Assembly: GCA_950097015.1 (NCBI GenBank)
Contig: CATNEN010000034.1
Coordinates: forward strand, 262,501 to 326,500
Direction: 5' to 3'
From: Macrostomum hystrix
Lineage: Eukaryota > Platyhelminthes > Macrostomidae
Length of the DNA stretch: 64,000 bases
Below the pieces are notes generated by a model. It was not told where the DNA came from, ran no database searches, and was given only the letters and a program-made list of their open reading frames with translations. This document shows positions 22,291 to 32,994 of the stretch, piece by piece (the stretch's first letter is position 1; the number at the start of each line of letters is the position of its first letter). Both the position numbers and the translations under genes were made by a program.

Positions 22291-25200
22291 ATGCTGCTGC
22301 TGATGCTGGCACTGATAGGAAGCTGGTGCATCACTGTCAGTGAGTGATTTGCACTGTCTGCGCCCCTGCTTCGTGATTTAAAATACCATATACGACTTGA
22401 GTCTGACAAATAATTAGTTCAGCGAGCTCACCTGATGAGTCATACAGCTTATTAAATGAGTCAGACAGCTCATTAAATGAGTCAGACAGCTCATTAAATG
22501 AGTCAGACAGCTCATTAAATGAGTCAGACAGCTCATTAAATGAGTCAGACAGCTCATTAAATGAGTCAGACAGCTCATTAAATGAGTCAGACTTCTCATT
22601 AAATGAGTCAGACAGCTCATTAAATGAGTCAGACTTCTCATTAAATGAGTCAGACTTCTCATTAAATGAGTCAGACAGCTCATTAAATGAGTCAGACAGC
22701 TCATTAAATAAGTCAGACAGCTCATTAAATAAGTCAGACAGCTCATTAAATGAGTCAGACAGCTCATTAAATGAGTCAGACAGCTCATTAAATGAGTCAG
22801 ACAGCTCATTAAATGAGTCAGACTTCTCATTAAATGAGTCAGACTTCTCATTAAATGAGTCAGACAGCTCATTAGATGAGTCAGACTTCTCATTTAAAGA
22901 GTCAGACAGCTCATTAAATGAGTCAGACTGCGTTAGCAACGATGTGTCAGCCTCAATTAGCAACAATTTGTCAGACTCAATGAGTCAGGCAGCTCACTGC
23001 TCACCAGCCATTTGAGCTCATCTATTGTACAAACTGATAGCAACCTGACTGTCAAATCCAACCAGGTTCAACAACGGACGATGAAGTGCGACTGGCACAC
23101 CTGCTGTTTCAGCACAAGGGCTACAACAGGCTAATTAGGCCCGTGACTAACCTAAATGCCACCGTGAAAGTTGACTTCACCCTGTCAATCATACAGATCA
23201 TCAATGTGGTAAACTCAGCTAGAGGCTTGCTCTGAAATGCATTAAGTTGCAGAGATAGGTCACAGCGTGTGAATATGAGACGTTATATGTAGTGTCCTAG
23301 AGTCAGTTTTTTTATAAAATAAAAGTCTGCTATAATACTTCCTAGAACATTTTTACTTTATTCTACAGTCGTCTCAAATATGTTTTCTACACTGTGGGTT
23401 CACTTTTTCAACTTTTTTTAGCTCGTATATATTTGCTCATTGAATCTTCTAGCTGTCAGAGCTGGCACAAAATTTAACTTCCAGGAGGAGAAAGCGCAGA
23501 TCATGAAGAGCAATGTGTGGCTAAAACTGGTGAGGATTCTTTTATTTACTTTTAGGGTGATCGAACAAGGAAAATAAGGTTTCGTTTTGAGCACAAAGAG
23601 GTTTGAGCACAAAGAGGTTTGAGCTCAAAGAGGTTTGAGCACAAAGGGGTTTGAGCACAAAGAGGTTTGAGCACAAATAGGTTTGAGCTCAAAGAGGTTT
23701 GAGCACAAAGAGGTTTGAGCACAAATAGGTTTGAGCACAAAGAGGTTTGAGCACAAATAGGTTTGAGCACAAAATAGGTTTGAGCACAAAGAGGTTTGAG
23801 CTCAAAGAGGTTTGAGCACAATGATATTTGAGTACGAACAAGTTTTAGCACGAAGAAGAGTGAGTACGATAATTTTTTGAGTACGAATTTTTTTAATAAG
23901 AATATGTTTGAGGACGATAACACCAGAGAAAGCATGAGAAGGTAAGGGCAGGTGAAATTTCGAATTCAAATATCGCTTTTATTCTCTCATCAACAGGGCT
24001 GGTACGACTATCAGCTCAGATGGGATCCAAAGGACTTCGGCGGCGTCTCCATTATTCGGGTCCATCCGGACAGGGCCTGGAATCCTGACATTGTTCTGTT
24101 CAACAAGTGAGCGACTGCACCCAAATACAATTGGCACGCAAATACATATAATTGAAAAAGCATTTTGCATCAAATATTCTGAGGGTGTGGCAGTCAAATG
24201 AAGGACTCCCTGGAGGTATAACAGTCCATTGAAGGACTCCCTGAAGGTGTGGCAGTCAATTGAAGGACTCCCTGAAGGTGTGGCAGTCCATTGAAGGACT
24301 CCCTGAAGGTGTGGCAGTCCATTGAATGACTCCCTGAAGGTGTGGCAGTCAATTGAAGGACTCCCTGAAGGTGTGGCAGTCCATTGAAGGACTCCCTGAA
24401 GGTGTGGCAGTCCATTGAATGACTCCCTGAAGGTGTGGCAGTCAATTTAAGGACTCCCTGAAGGTGTGGCAGTCAATTGAAGGACTCCCTGAAGGTGTGG
24501 CAGTCCATTGAAGGACTCCCTGAAGGTGTGGCAGTCAATTTAAGGACTCCCTGAAGGTGTGGCAGTCAATTGAAGGACTCCCTGAAGGTGTGGCAGTCAA
24601 TTGAAGGACTCCCTGAAGGTGTGGCAGTCCATTGAAGGACTCCCTGAAGGTGTGGCAGTCCATTGAATGACTCCCTGAAGGTGTGGCAGTCAATTTAAGG
24701 ACTCCCTGAAGGTGTGGCAGTCCATTGAAGGACTCCCTGAAGGTGTGGCAGTCCATTGAAGGACTCCCTGAAGGTGTGGCAGTCCATTGAATGACTCCCT
24801 GAAGGTGTGGCAGTCAATTTAAGGACTCCCTGAAGGTGTGGCAGTCCATTGAAGGACTCCCTGAAGGTGTGGCAGTCCATTGAAGGACTCCCTGAAGGTG
24901 TGGCAGTCCATTGAATGACTCCCTGAAGGTGTGGCAGTCAATTTAAGGACTCCCTGAAGGTGTGGCAGTCTATTGAAGGACTCCCTGAAGGTGTGGCAGT
25001 CCATTGAAGGACTCCCTGGAGGTGTGGCAGTCAATTGAAGGACTCCCTGAAAGTGTGGCAGTCCATTGAAGGACTCCCTGAAGGTGTGGCAGTCAATTGA
25101 ATGACTCCCTGGAGGTGTGGCAGTCCATTGAAGGACTCCCTGAAGGTGTGGCAGTCCATTGAATGACTCCCTGAAGGTGTGGCAGTCAATTGAATGACTC

Positions 25201-27949
25201 CCTGGAGGTGTGGCAGTCCATTGAAGGACTCCCTGAAGGTGTGGCAGTCCATTGAAGGACTCCCTGGAGTTTGTTTCGCATGATGAAAAATCCACATTAA
25301 AGGCACTTTTGTATTTTAGTGCCGATGGCAAGTACGAGACCTCCTGGCTGCCGAACATCTTGATCTACAGCACGGGCAGCATAATGTGGATGCCACCAGC
25401 CATCTACCAGAGCACCTGTACAATTCACGTGAGGTATTTTCCATTTGACCAGCAGGAATGCGAGATGAAGTTCGGCAGTTGGACATTCGACGCAACTCAG
25501 GTGAGGCGATCTTGAACGATTGTTGTCAACTTTGGATTGGTATGCAAGAAGAGAATCATAATTTGAGATTTTGCATTGTGATTAAGAAAAAACTGATGTA
25601 CTTGCGATACCTACTTCAGGATAGCTCAAAGTCAGAATGACCGATTTTTGTGAAAGTCCTCTACAGGTCCAAATAGATCACCATTTTCCTCCCTTTTAGA
25701 TCATATAACCTAGCCGAGATATTCAGCAATTCTTGTCGAAGACACTGTTGACAATGACAACTAACATTGTTCTGTATATGGCTCTATGGCGAATGCATAT
25801 TGATTCAATAATATAATGATTAGCAATATAATCAATATAATACTGTCAACAATATTAACCGACATGGTTACAAGATGAAAATTTGTGAGCAAAAATGTTT
25901 ATATTTTATTGGTGGCTTTTGCAACCAGACACTCCGACCGAGAATCGTTGAAAATCTTGACGATGCCGATGCTTTGTGATTCTGGAAGCAATTTTTCATC
26001 GGATAGTGCAGAAAATGTTTGCCCATGTTCTTGATTTTCGAAAGGTGGTACTTGACGGCCCTGGGGTGGCTGACATGAACTCGTACTGGAAGTCCGGCTC
26101 CTGGGACATCATCGACTGTCCGGGCAACATCACGAAGATCGAGAAGGTCGGACAGGCGCCCCAGACAATGATGATCTACACGATTACAATCAGGCGAAAG
26201 ACTCTCTTCTACACCGTCAACCTCATCATACCCTGCGTGCTCATCTCGTTTCTCAGCGTCTGCGTCTTCTACCTCCCCGCCGATGCCGGCGAGAAGATGA
26301 CTCTGTGCATCTCCATCCTGCTGGCCCTGGTTGTGTTTCTCCTGCTGGTCAGCAAGATCCTGCCGCCAACCTCCATATCGATTCCGCTCATATCGAAGTT
26401 CCTGCTGTTCACATTCATCATGAATACAGTTACGATCGTGTTCACCGTGGTCATCATCAACTGGAACTTCCGCACGCCTCGCACTCACAAAATGCCGCAC
26501 TGGGTCCGGCTGGTGTTCCTCAAGTACCTGCCCCAGGTGCTGTTCATGAAGCGACCTGAGCACATCGACCAGGAAGAAGCTGACAGCTGGCGCATGGACC
26601 GCATGACCGAAGTCGATAGGTGCAACGGCGGCGGTGACGGCGGCGGCGACTCTGCAGACGATAGGCAGCGAGCTCAAGACCCTCACGCCAGTGCACTGCC
26701 TTCATCATCCTTTGACAGAGGCGTCAAAGATCCAGGAGGGGTCTATGACCACCGAGAGCCGCCGCCGCAGCCGCCGACTCCGCGAGGACTTCGCGGACTG
26801 CGGGTGACGCCGGAGCTGCGCAAGTCCGTCGCCGCCATCAACCTGATTGCCACTCACCTGAGAATCGAAGACGAGTATACCAGGGTAAATAGACTCAGCG
26901 CTGACAGTTTTCATTTATTATGATTCAAAATGAATATCCGTGGTAGCGAAAGGCATCGCTAATTCACTAAACATACTAAATTCACTGTTTATTTGTTTGG
27001 CATGAACTAGATCTGTCGCAGTACTGGGCTTTAATTGGGGTTCTTGGTTGTACTAGATCGATTAGGAACTCTGTTACTAAGTTGGTTTGGCTTGGCTTGG
27101 CTTAGTCAATAGGCAAGTTTTTGCAAGGTGAGGCTCTAAGGATTGCACCGGAGACAAATTGGCTCGCACTCTAGCATCCTTCCGCAGCCTCCCTAACCGT
27201 CTGTCCCAGTTTGGCCAGAAATCCTCCTCTGCCGCACAGAAATCAATGCATTCTGGGCCTGGAGGCCTGGGTCTGATTAAATATGAAAAGCTGGACTGGC
27301 CGAGGCGACTCGCATCACACAGACACAGTAGCATAAGACAGTAGCATAACTACACAGCGGATGTGTATTGATGAGGCCAGTTGGCTCATGGGTAGGGGAC
27401 CGGCTCTCAGACTTGGCTCCCACAGTGCCACTCGATAAGCATCCGTCTCACTCAGCCTGCCTCGTCTTGTGTGACCCGGACCTCGGCCTCGCACTCAGCC
27501 ATCATCCGGGCAGCCATGTGGATGAGGAGGGGAGAGAAATGAGAGAAAACAGTCAGGGGGACTTTAGATAAAGGATAGATAGCTTAGACGCAAGAGGAGT
27601 GATGGGAGGGCAAGGCTAGTCGAAATGCTGCCAAACCACTCCTGCGAAAGTTGACCTTCATGTTTTAGCGCGTCAGTTTTCCCAAGCTTGCTCGCCTGCG
27701 GGATTAGAATAAGCTGCTCATCTCACTGAAACAGATCTCAATACACTTCTTCTCTACTTGCAGGTTCTACAAGACTGGAAATACGTGGCGTCAGTTATTG
27801 ACCGGATTCAGTTGGTGATTTTCACGACAGTGACAGTGCTGGGCACCATCGCTATTCTCATGAATGCGCCATTCATTTTGGACTTTGTTAATCAGGACAA
27901 TATTGTGACCGAATTAAAGAACCGCTTCGAGAAGTTTGTGCCCAGCTGA
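22291..27949 (+). CDS. Nicotinic acetylcholine receptor non-alpha (beta-1-like) subunit, gene B
   Basis: Paralogue of gene A, with the same role in an acetylcholine-gated cation channel. Seven exons: 22291-22339, 23066-23208, 23485-23529, 23997-24106, 25320-25500, 26045-26884, 27764-27949; total 517 aa, and exons 2-5 have exactly the lengths of gene A. Exon 1 encodes a short Leu-rich signal peptide from the first ATG after an in-frame stop, and its phase-1 donor A|GTGAGT joins exon 2. The Cys-loop is C149-C163. Loop A reads WNPDIVLFN. Loop C has one Cys and no vicinal pair. M1-M2 are almost identical to gene A, including GEKMT and Lys at M2 20'. The M3-M4 loop differs (Asp/Gly-rich, then Pro-rich). 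Exon 7 holds M4. The exon 6 acceptor (ttttcgaaag) has a weak pyrimidine tract. The start exon is the least certain part. Confidence 0.91.
22436..22930. repeat. 21-bp minisatellite in gene B intron 1
   Basis: About 24 copies of a 21-bp unit built on cagctcattaaatgagtcag, with a cttctc variant for cagctc. Each unit contains the palindromic tcattaaatga. Open frames on the - strand encode 7-residue repeats only. Confidence 0.95.
23209..23484. other. Gene B intron 2
   Basis: Short AT-rich intron with a gtaaac donor and an acttccag acceptor. It holds no array, unlike intron 2 of gene A, which carries 1.8 kb of 16-bp repeats. Confidence 0.8.
23578..23835. repeat. 16-bp minisatellite in gene B intron 3
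   Basis: About 16 copies of aggtttgagcacaaag, with gctcaa and caaata variants, decaying to gagtacga units at the right. Confidence 0.92.
24186..25268. repeat. 31-bp minisatellite in gene B intron 4
   Basis: About 35 copies of a 31-bp unit containing ggactccctgaaggtgtggc followed by agtccattgaa or agtcaattgaa. Variant units recur in order with a period near 124 bp (four units) between about 24400 and 24950. Confidence 0.94.
25501..26044. other. Gene B intron 5
   Basis: AT-rich intron without a clear tandem array. At 25797-25860 there is a cluster of aatataat motifs. Confidence 0.6.
26885..27763. other. Gene B intron 6
   Basis: Unique sequence with a short ttggcttggcttggctt run near 27085. 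A tRNA-like tract (ggctcatgggtaggggacc) at 27381 lacks a clear B box and is not called. The acceptor is ctctacttgcag. Confidence 0.6.
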
Positions 27950-28009
27950 GAATCGGATGGCGTGAAAATTTTTGCACTTGCATCGCTGTACACAGTAGGG
28001 GCGTTCGAA

Positions 28010-28352
28010 AAACATTTGCTACGAATGGGGTGATTGACTCAATGACCCACTTCCCCGGCAGTAGAGAATGGGGTGGTGGACTCAATGTCACACTTCCCCG
28101 GCAGTAGAGAATGGGGAGGTGGGCTCAATTTCACACTTCCCCGGCAGTAGAGAATGGGGTGGTGGACTCAATGTCACACTTCCCCGGCAGTAGAGAATGG
28201 GGAGGTGGGCTCAATTTCACACTTCCCCGGCAGTAGAGAATGGGGTGGTGGGCTCAATTTCACACTTCCCCGGCAGTAGAGAATGGGGTGGTGGGCTCAA
28301 TTTCACACTTCCCCGGCAGTAGAGAATGGGGTGGTGGGCTCAATTTCACACT
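28010..28352. repeat. 43-bp minisatellite downstream of gene B
   Basis: About 7 copies of a 43-bp unit containing cacttccccggcagtagaga, then atggggtggtgggctcaa. It begins about 60 bases after the gene B stop codon, so it may lie in the 3' UTR. Confidence 0.92.
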
Positions 28353-29220
28353 TCACAGTCGTTAGATCATATGGTGGTGGGTCAGTATTACGCACCAAAT
28401 TCCCTCATTTTTGTATTTCAAAACCCCAATCAAAATCTAATTCAAGTTTTCTTGTTTTCAAGTACGAAGTTGGCGATTGTAACTTTTAGCTCGACCGCGT
28501 TTAGCTTGCTGGGCTTTCTGCCTACAGAAATTTTTGCACAGAAATATCAGCCTACAGAAAAGATTATTCATCATGCACAGCTCACACTAACGGATCAGAG
28601 ACAATTTTGCTCACTTTTAGGTCCAGTTGATGATTCTCGCATGCACAAATCTCTTTGAATTTTTTACCATTCGACCTTCTCGTTAAATAGTTAATTCCTT
28701 TTCTGCATTCATTAAGTACATGTTTGAATGCATTGCAGACCTGCTTATTAAGTGGGGCTAGTTTTTGTAATGCTAGTTAATTTGTGTTTGAGATTGCGCT
28801 TATGATTTCTGCATAAAGATGGATTGATAGACAGATAGATGAATTGCAGCTGCAGTAGCTCACAGCTCATGCTCTGTTCGCTGTTCTACCGAATTACTGA
28901 GTCATGGTGAGTTGAGTAGAGATTGGCTGGTTACTTAAAGCTTGTCGCTCAATGAGAATGCAGTCAGTCCAAGAGCCTTCCGTGAGGTCAGCAGCTCAGG
29001 AGTCTATTCAGTCTAGGATGCAGATTATTCTCTGCCTCTCCTCTCTTCATACTTTCGCTTCTCCGCAGCCTCTGCTTATTTAGTCATTCATACATTTCGG
29101 CCGCATAATCGACCAGCTCGGGTGCCCAGGCCCAGGCCCAATTGTTGTTATTCAGCTCGTATCCCGCCGGATCAGTTTGGTTCTGTCTGAACTATTTTAC
29201 ATTTAAGATTTAGCAATCAA
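28353..29220. other. No gene seen
   Basis: Unique AT-rich sequence downstream of gene B with no recognisable coding region. Confidence 0.45.
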
Positions 29221-29225
29221 TGAGC

Positions 29226-29505
29226 AGTGTCAACGCGTTTGCCTCTCGCACCAAGGTCCCTGAGCTCGATTCCGCGGCGAGGCCACATAAATCTAAGGCG
29301 CAGCCGCGGAGAGAGGAATTGGGGGCTTGTCGTGCAATTTACGCCGATGTGGACTAACCCCCGAAGCACAGGGAGAGTGTACACTGCCTGGCAAAGAAAA
29401 AGTCAGGGCAGATGTACACACTCTATTCGACTATGTGCTCAGGAGTCAGCGGAATGGGCAGAATTGCCTCCTCGCTGGATGCGGGTCTAGTGTCACCAAA
29501 TGATT
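29226..29505 (+). mobile_element. tRNA-derived SINE copy 2
   Basis: The 5' part, aacgcgtttgcctctcgcac, matches the tRNA-like head also seen in copy 4. It is followed by a B-box-like gagctcgattccgcg. The body is shared with the other copies, including gcttgtcgtgcaatttacgc, gtcagggcagatgtacac and a tail gcgggtctagtgtcac. The GTGTGCGT segment present in copies 1 and 3 is shortened here. Confidence 0.8.
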
Positions 29506-29784
29506 GCCGTTGCCCACAGCCCTTCTGCAAATGATCATATTATATGATCATGACCATCGCTCATTGATAGGATTGTAGGTAGCTTAATGGAAGTAAAATG
29601 CAATTGCCATATCCTGTTGACGAGTTTAGCCATAGACAACGAATATTAATTGTAGCTTCGAATTGAGGATCACGCTCAGCCATAGACAAAATCTTTAAAT
29701 CCTGACTGGTGAGTTTTATAAGAACAATTGTGATTTTATCTGTCGAGTTTAATTGACATGTTCGAGTTGGGTTTCTAAACACAA

Positions 29785-30215
29785 AAAATAAATGAGAGCT
29801 TTAGGTGCGAAAGCGGCTGCACAAAGCTGCATAAAGTTGGGTTGAAAAAATCCCAAAAGTGTCGGCTGTGAAGAACTAAGGGCTAACTAAAATTAAAATT
29901 ACCGGGCAGACAAAGGTGCAGGTAGAGGTGGAGAGAAAGGGGCAGCATCCCCAGGCACCAAGAAACAACCACGACAGCAGGACGAAGGCTTGCCAATCAG
30001 CGCAAAGAGGGTGTTTAGATACTCTCTAAAGAATACTATCTTTAGAAGTCCTCGAACTGACACACTGAAGCGACGAAAAATCAACAAGAGTAATACGATA
30101 ATCTGGAAAGAAATAGACAATACATCTGAAATGTGAAATATAATAGCAAAAACGCGAGTCTGAAGTGGTACACCAGCGCAACCCATACAGAATGTTCAAG
30201 GACAGAGCTCTGATT
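29785..30215. repeat. Interspersed repeat family R1, copy 1
   Basis: Shares blocks with 31775-32285 and 35450-35735. These include gagctt..ggtgcgaaagcgg, aatacatctgaaatgtgaaa, gcgagtctgaagtggtacac and acagaatgttcaaggacag, ending in gagctctgattggct. No terminal inverted repeats or coding domain were recognised, so its class (MITE, SINE or other) is unknown. A 95-codon - strand open frame inside it is not supported as a gene. Confidence 0.7.
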
Positions 30216-30400
30216 GGCTAGCGCTGAATTGTAAACAATCAAAACTCAAACCGGTTCAGACAAGAGCTCTGATTGGCTAGCGCTGAATTGTAAACAATCA
30301 AAACTCAAACCGGTTCAGACAAGAGCTCTGATTGGCTAGCGCTGAATTGTAAACAATCAAAACTCAAACCGGTTCAGACAAGAGCTCTGATTGGCTAGTT
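30186..30400. repeat. 59-bp tandem array with inverted CCAAT motifs (copy A)
   Basis: Nearly four copies of a 59-bp unit containing gagctctgattggctagcgc and aaaccggttcag. Each unit has a CCAAT motif on the - strand (agccaatcag) and the palindrome aaccggtt. The same type of array is at 35740-36135. Confidence 0.9.
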
Positions 30401-30486
30401 GAACACAATGTACATCAATGCTTGCTGGCATGTCGCAAGATCAGTGGAATTCCCAGAACATACCCTTGTTAGAAAGTCAGGTGCCC

Positions 30487-30895
30487 TCAAGAAAGGGGTT
30501 CATAGCTGGGAGGATGCGGATTTCCTGTCGGGCTTCGCCACCTTATCTTGTCAAGGGCCAAGGCACAGCCCAGGAGCACAGAAACGCACATGAGAATTAC
30601 ACCTACAATGGAAAAAGCAATGATGGCAGCCTCATTCTCATCGGTAGTGGCGTTGCCAAACGGCTCAACTGTTGTTACATCGGGCACATTTTCAGTGCTG
30701 TTGACCGTGCCGCTGTGAGTAGTGGGATAGGCTGCGGTAGTCAGCTGGCAATCCAAGCTGCAAGCCCGAGTCACATTGTACAGGCAGCGGATGATATCCA
30801 GCTGGGTTGGCAGCGGATTACCATCGGCATCCACGGCGCTCGACAAAGTCGGGCAGCTGAGGCACGCGATGCACAGCTCGTCTAAGTACTGGCAG
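30487..30895 (-). pseudogene. Terminal exon of a cysteine-rich single-pass membrane protein, copy A (5'-truncated)
   Basis: On the - strand the reading frame encodes a Cys-rich ectodomain end (CQYLDELCIACLSCP, then C..C in NVTRACSLDCQ), a Ser/Thr-rich stalk with N-x-S/T sites, one hydrophobic segment (about 25 residues from AAIIAFSIVG), a basic stop-transfer (KIRWRSP) and a short cytoplasmic tail ending PPSYEPLS. The tail holds a PPxY motif, known in other proteins as a WW-domain ligand. It is the paralogue of copy B at 36235-36812. Homology stops at 30895, where a tyrosine recombinase fragment begins, so upstream coding sequence is lost and the copy is probably broken. The protein family is not identified; spacing of the cysteines is reminiscent of TNF-receptor-type repeats. 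Confidence 0.55.
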
Positions 30896-30904
30896 GAAAT
30901 TATC

Positions 30905-31177
30905 TTATACGACAGATTGGCCATCTCGGAGTCGCGCTTTTTTGGTTTTCCGAGAGTACCTGTTCGTAGCATTATCGGACTTATGACTGGTAATTGTTGC
31001 TATGTCGCGCAGTGACACACCAGGGTCATTTAGCTCAGTTTTTACTGTCACTCGCAGACAATGCCCAGTATAAGACTTGCTTATACCAGCCGGCTTGCGA
31101 GATGGACCGCATAATACTGCCAATGGTATTGACACCCACAACTTGTTTGGAAAAGTACCAGGACTGTTGTAGATCAC
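30905..31177 (-). pseudogene. Crypton-like tyrosine recombinase, C-terminal fragment
   Basis: The - strand frame carries the signature of the tyrosine recombinase catalytic end: an H-x-x-R box (GHCLR), a second His in a TSHKS box where the family usually has GHKS, and the nucleophile Tyr in NRYSR, followed by a Lys/Arg-rich tail. The segment before the box (KPAGISKSYTGHCLR) fits the Crypton/KRI-type recombinases of animals. Only about 90 residues are visible; the N-terminal DNA-binding half and the first catalytic Arg are absent, so it is a fragment of a transposon or of a domesticated relative. It ends about 10 bases from the truncated membrane protein exon. Confidence 0.6.
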
Positions 31178-31685
31178 GCACCCGGGGACCTAGAAACACA
31201 GCAGAGCCTTCTGCACCTGACTAATCTTCCGATAAAGATTAGAATTTCATCCATCTCGTTTTAAAAGAAGGGATCGCTCCGAATTACCTGCATTTAACAG
31301 CGCTTCAAATTCATAGGCGTCCAATTGAACGAGATCATCGAGCATGCCTTACATTGCGAACTCTCGCTCAACTCGTTCATGCAGTTGACAACTTGAAGCT
31401 CCAACAGCGTCACCTTGCGACAATAGTTCAATACAAGTGCCGGTTTTTGTATAAAAAATAAAAGCCATGCCAGCATGCCCTCAGAGCAAGCATGGCTGGT
31501 GCACACCCGCCTCACCCCCCCCATACAACGCCTCACACTCGGCCCAACGCACAAACACAAACACAAACAAGCAGGCATGCAGAAGGCAGGGTTAAGCTAT
31601 TTTAAATTAGCTTTGGTTGCACAGAATAAGGTGCATCTCCGCAAGTCACTACTTCGCAAACCTCCAGCAAAGCCCCAAAATAATC
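31178..31685. other. No gene recognised
   Basis: A - strand frame at 31294-31578 has no recognisable domain. Near 31310, a - strand sequence reading LDAYEFEALLNAG runs up to a possible gtaatt donor, but this alone does not support an exon. Confidence 0.35.
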
Positions 31686-31687
31686 GT

Positions 31688-31775
31688 CACATGGATGGAG
31701 GAGCGAACCAGCGACCATTGGAAAGTGAGGCAGCGACACTAGCCGCTGACCCACTCACCCCTCCTCGAATGGCAC
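31688..31775 (-). repeat. tRNA-like SINE head, second type
   Basis: The - strand shows gggtcagcggctagtgtcgc (A-box-like) and, about 35 bases on, ggtcgctggttcgctcc (B-box-like). It differs from the SINE at 29226. No cloverleaf with a good anticodon stem could be drawn, so it is a relic. Confidence 0.45.
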
Positions 31776-32285
31776 ACTGAAGTGAAAACGAAATGCAGGC
31801 AACGCACTGAAACGTTGGCAATTTCAACAACAACAACAACAACAACAAAGTACGCTGTCAGGTAGAAAAGGCAGCGTCACAGTGCACGCTTCAGAGCCTG
31901 GGCGCGAACAAAGGCCGCACCACCGGCAGTGTCCGGGGCGCCAGCATCGGCCAGCAGGCAGTCGACGAAACGCCGAGTTCGGGCCTGGCCGCGCCGGTAG
32001 GGTGCCTGCAGCGTTAGCAGCAGCACCTCCTGCACCGGCTGCGGGCAGTAGGACTCGGCGCGGATGATGTGGCCTGCCAGCTGGAGTCGCCGAAGTCGCA
32101 GCAGTTCACTGTCGCAAAGCAATTTCAACAGCAAAAATACGAAACGTTGGAAAGAAAGAGAAAATACATCTGAAATGTGAAATTATAATAGCAAATGCGC
32201 GAGTCTGAAATTATACACCAGCGCAACCTATACAGAATGTTCAAGAACAGAGCTCTGATTGGCTGGCATTAAATTGCACGCCACT
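31775..32285. repeat. Interspersed repeat family R1, copy 2, interrupted by a LINE
   Basis: Left part 31775-31829 (aaaacgaaatgcaggcaacg) and right part 32119-32285 (aatacatctgaaatgtgaaa, gcgagtctgaaattatacac, gagctctgattggctgg) match copies 1 and 3. The middle is a LINE insertion with its own target duplication, and copy 3 preserves the uninterrupted sequence at about 35625-35660. Confidence 0.75.
31830..32118 (-). mobile_element. 5'-truncated LINE insertion with 12-bp target site duplication
   Basis: Flanked by gcaatttcaaca at 31818-31829 and again at 32119-32130. On the - strand it encodes the extreme C-terminus of a non-LTR retrotransposon polyprotein (RRLQLAGHIIRAES, then a Pro- and Arg-rich stretch with RRGQARTRRFVD), the post-RT region with the conserved GH..R motif. 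A stop at 31877 is followed by a short 3' UTR ending in a (GTT)n tail. Severe 5' truncation and a repeat tail are typical of target-primed reverse transcription. Confidence 0.8.
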
Positions 32286-32318
32286 CGAGATGTTAGAACA
32301 TCAGTCTCGGAATGGCGA

Positions 32319-32990
32319 CACGTGCCAGGTGAGCAGAATCCAGCATATATTCCATCTCGTGGTTGCTTGCCAGTCAAGCTTCATGATAATTCGACTTAGT
32401 TCCATGGACCGCCATTCCTGCTGACTGACCAATACCCCTCTGCTGAGCACACGGATCTTCCAGCACGCATTAGTGAGGCCGTTGAAGTAGAATCTGCTAA
32501 GGTGCTTCTTGTCTCAGATTCCGACACGGAGCACTCGGATAGCGTGGCTCTTTACCCACCGGGTTATGGCATTTCAGCCCTTCTGGAGATCGAGCGTTTC
32601 TCGTCATTCAACAGATTGCTCCGTGTGACATCATGGGTCAGGCGGTTCATCGTTAACATGCGTGCTTCTGTGACGAGTTTGCCACTGCTCAAATCTGCGT
32701 TTGTAACGGCAGCTGAGCTGAACGAAAGCGAAGTCTTGTGGCTTGGCGCAGCTCAGCGGGCGGCCTTCGAAAAGGAATTCAACCATTTACTTCGAAAGAC
32801 AGCGACCACACCGCCTAACAAAGATCAGAACCTGTTCGTTGACAGCAACGGCCTGCTTCGTTCCCAAGGCCGCATTGGTGAAGTGTTCTCATTTCAAGTC
32901 AATAATCCCATTCTGATCCCACGGCACAGTCGTATCGAGCAGCTCATTATTGAGCGAGCTCATCGGTCTGTCGCACATGGGCGAGTAATA
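32319..32990 (+). pseudogene. BEL/Pao-type retrotransposon relic, RNase H end to integrase zinc domain
   Basis: One frame reads HVPGEQNPAYIPSRGC, characteristic of the end of BEL/Pao RNase H, then GPPFLLTDQYPSAEHTDLP, a segment like SSFNRLLRVTSWVRRF, and NPILIPRHSRIEQLIIERAH with RSVAHG, the start of the integrase zinc-binding domain. There is an in-frame TAG near 32396. The open part covers about 32502-32990. After VAHG the homology is lost and a SINE begins. It is a dead fragment. Confidence 0.75.
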
Positions 32991-32994
32991 TCAC

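Noticed and set aside
21912-22409. 165-codon - strand frame upstream of gene B
   Set aside because: Overlaps the predicted first exon of gene B. Its composition reflects pyrimidine-rich tracts and no family is recognised.
25868-26686. 272-codon - strand frame
   Set aside because: It is the complement of gene B exon 6, which has clear receptor homology on the + strand.
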